The translations under genes were made by a program, and so were the position numbers. From Candidatus Zixiibacteriota bacterium (GTDB lineage: Bacteria; Zixibacteria; MSB-5A5; GN15; PGXB01), in contig JAPLUS010000045.1 of NCBI GenBank assembly GCA_026397495.1, positions 1-5,490 on the forward strand: a DNA stretch of 5,490 nt. The letters are read 5' to 3'. This document shows, piece by piece, positions 5,016 through 5,490 of this stretch. Position 1 is the stretch's first letter, and the number at the start of each line of letters is the position of its first letter. A model generated the notes under the pieces. That model did not search any database and was not told where the DNA came from. It saw only the letters and a program-made list of their open reading frames with translations.

Positions 5016-5490
5016 TCTTTGGCTACTTGCCAATTTTGTGTTGTCAGCGAGTAAGCAACATTCCATAAATTAGGGACATCAAATCACGTGCCGACATTTT
5101 ATGGGTATCTCTTATGTTTAGGTATGTTATTATCTTACAATGCAATATGACGATAATTATTATATTGCCATTTGAAGCATTAAAAGGATTTATAGAAGAA
5201 ATCTGCGAATTTGCTCAAAAAGCGGCTACGAGCCCATCATAACTCATTGAATATCAATAGGGAAATCTCGTAACGGATTATTTGAAAATCTGCGAATCAA
5301 GAAAAGTGAACTTATTCGTATACTTAAGAAAGCGAAAACTCCATTTTTCCGGTGCCGACAGCTCGTCTGCCGCTCGCCTGCCAGTCGAGCAGGGTCAAGC
5401 AGAGACTAGCAGGAAAGTGACCGACAAGCAAAATCTAATTATTTTTCAATTAGTTAGTGTTTAACTTTGGCGGGGAATCTTAGTCTTGCA
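5016..5490. other. Non-coding stretch with short repeats, no convincing gene
   Basis: About 475 bases without a supported gene on either strand. A small hairpin TTGGC/GCCAA (5019-5033) is followed by TTTT. The 12-mer AAATCTGCGAAT occurs twice in direct orientation (5199-5210 and 5286-5297). The 9-mer GTGCCGACA occurs at 5088-5096 and 5352-5360. AGCAG occurs three times at an exact ten-base period (5388, 5398, 5408). CTAATT/AATTAG (5435-5453) form a six-pair AT-rich hairpin. A plus-strand open frame at 5282-5464 starts with TTG, lacks a ribosome binding site and has no recognisable content. Confidence 0.55.

Noticed and set aside
5282..5464. 60-codon open frame on the plus strand
   Set aside because: It begins with TTG, has no ribosome binding site, runs over short repeats and resembles nothing recognisable; it is probably chance.
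5016..5490. CRISPR array or tandem repeat array
   Set aside because: The repeats are short, occur only two or three times and have no regular spacer structure.

Overview
The window looks like chromosome from an anaerobic, environmental bacterium of the FCB/Zixibacteria type. That is an inference from the mix of families: a secreted papain-like protease ending in an Ig-like domain and a dockerin-like C-terminus, a DUF6125-type protein, and AT-leaning DNA with many short spacers. No rRNA or other marker fixes the taxonomy. No transposase, integrase, tRNA, rRNA or CRISPR array was seen.

Left part (1-1648, minus strand): a housekeeping cluster read right to left. It runs from a short FtsB/DivIC-like division protein (1648-1292) to the recombination-repair protein RecO (1285-473), six bases further on, and then to the N-terminal 140 residues of an S41-type peptidase with a PDZ-like region that leaves the window at base 1. 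The 198-bp divergent gap at 1649-1846 carries an 11-bp inverted repeat directly in front of the division gene.

Middle (1847-2869): a plus-strand DUF6125-like cysteine-containing cytosolic protein, convergent with a minus-strand four-helix membrane protein of unknown function. The membrane protein has a good sigma70-like promoter just upstream.

Right-centre (2969-4485, minus strand): a gene for a secreted C1A (papain-family) cysteine protease with its own promoter, signal peptide, short propeptide, complete catalytic residues, a putative-Ig domain, two dockerin-like repeats and a strong intrinsic terminator. One reading frame runs through all of it, but two in-frame stop codons break it: TGA between propeptide and mature enzyme, and TAA inside the Ig-like domain. 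It is most simply a recently inactivated pseudogene; recoding or assembly error are the alternatives.

Right (4671-5490): a 61-codon gene for a small secreted peptide (Sec signal peptide plus a 31-residue aromatic-rich, two-cysteine mature part) behind a near-perfect Shine-Dalgarno. A strong 22-bp hairpin element lies about 105 nt upstream. The last 450 bases hold no convincing gene, only short repeats. The most interesting items are the twice-interrupted but otherwise intact protease, the small exported peptide, and the hairpin element before it.
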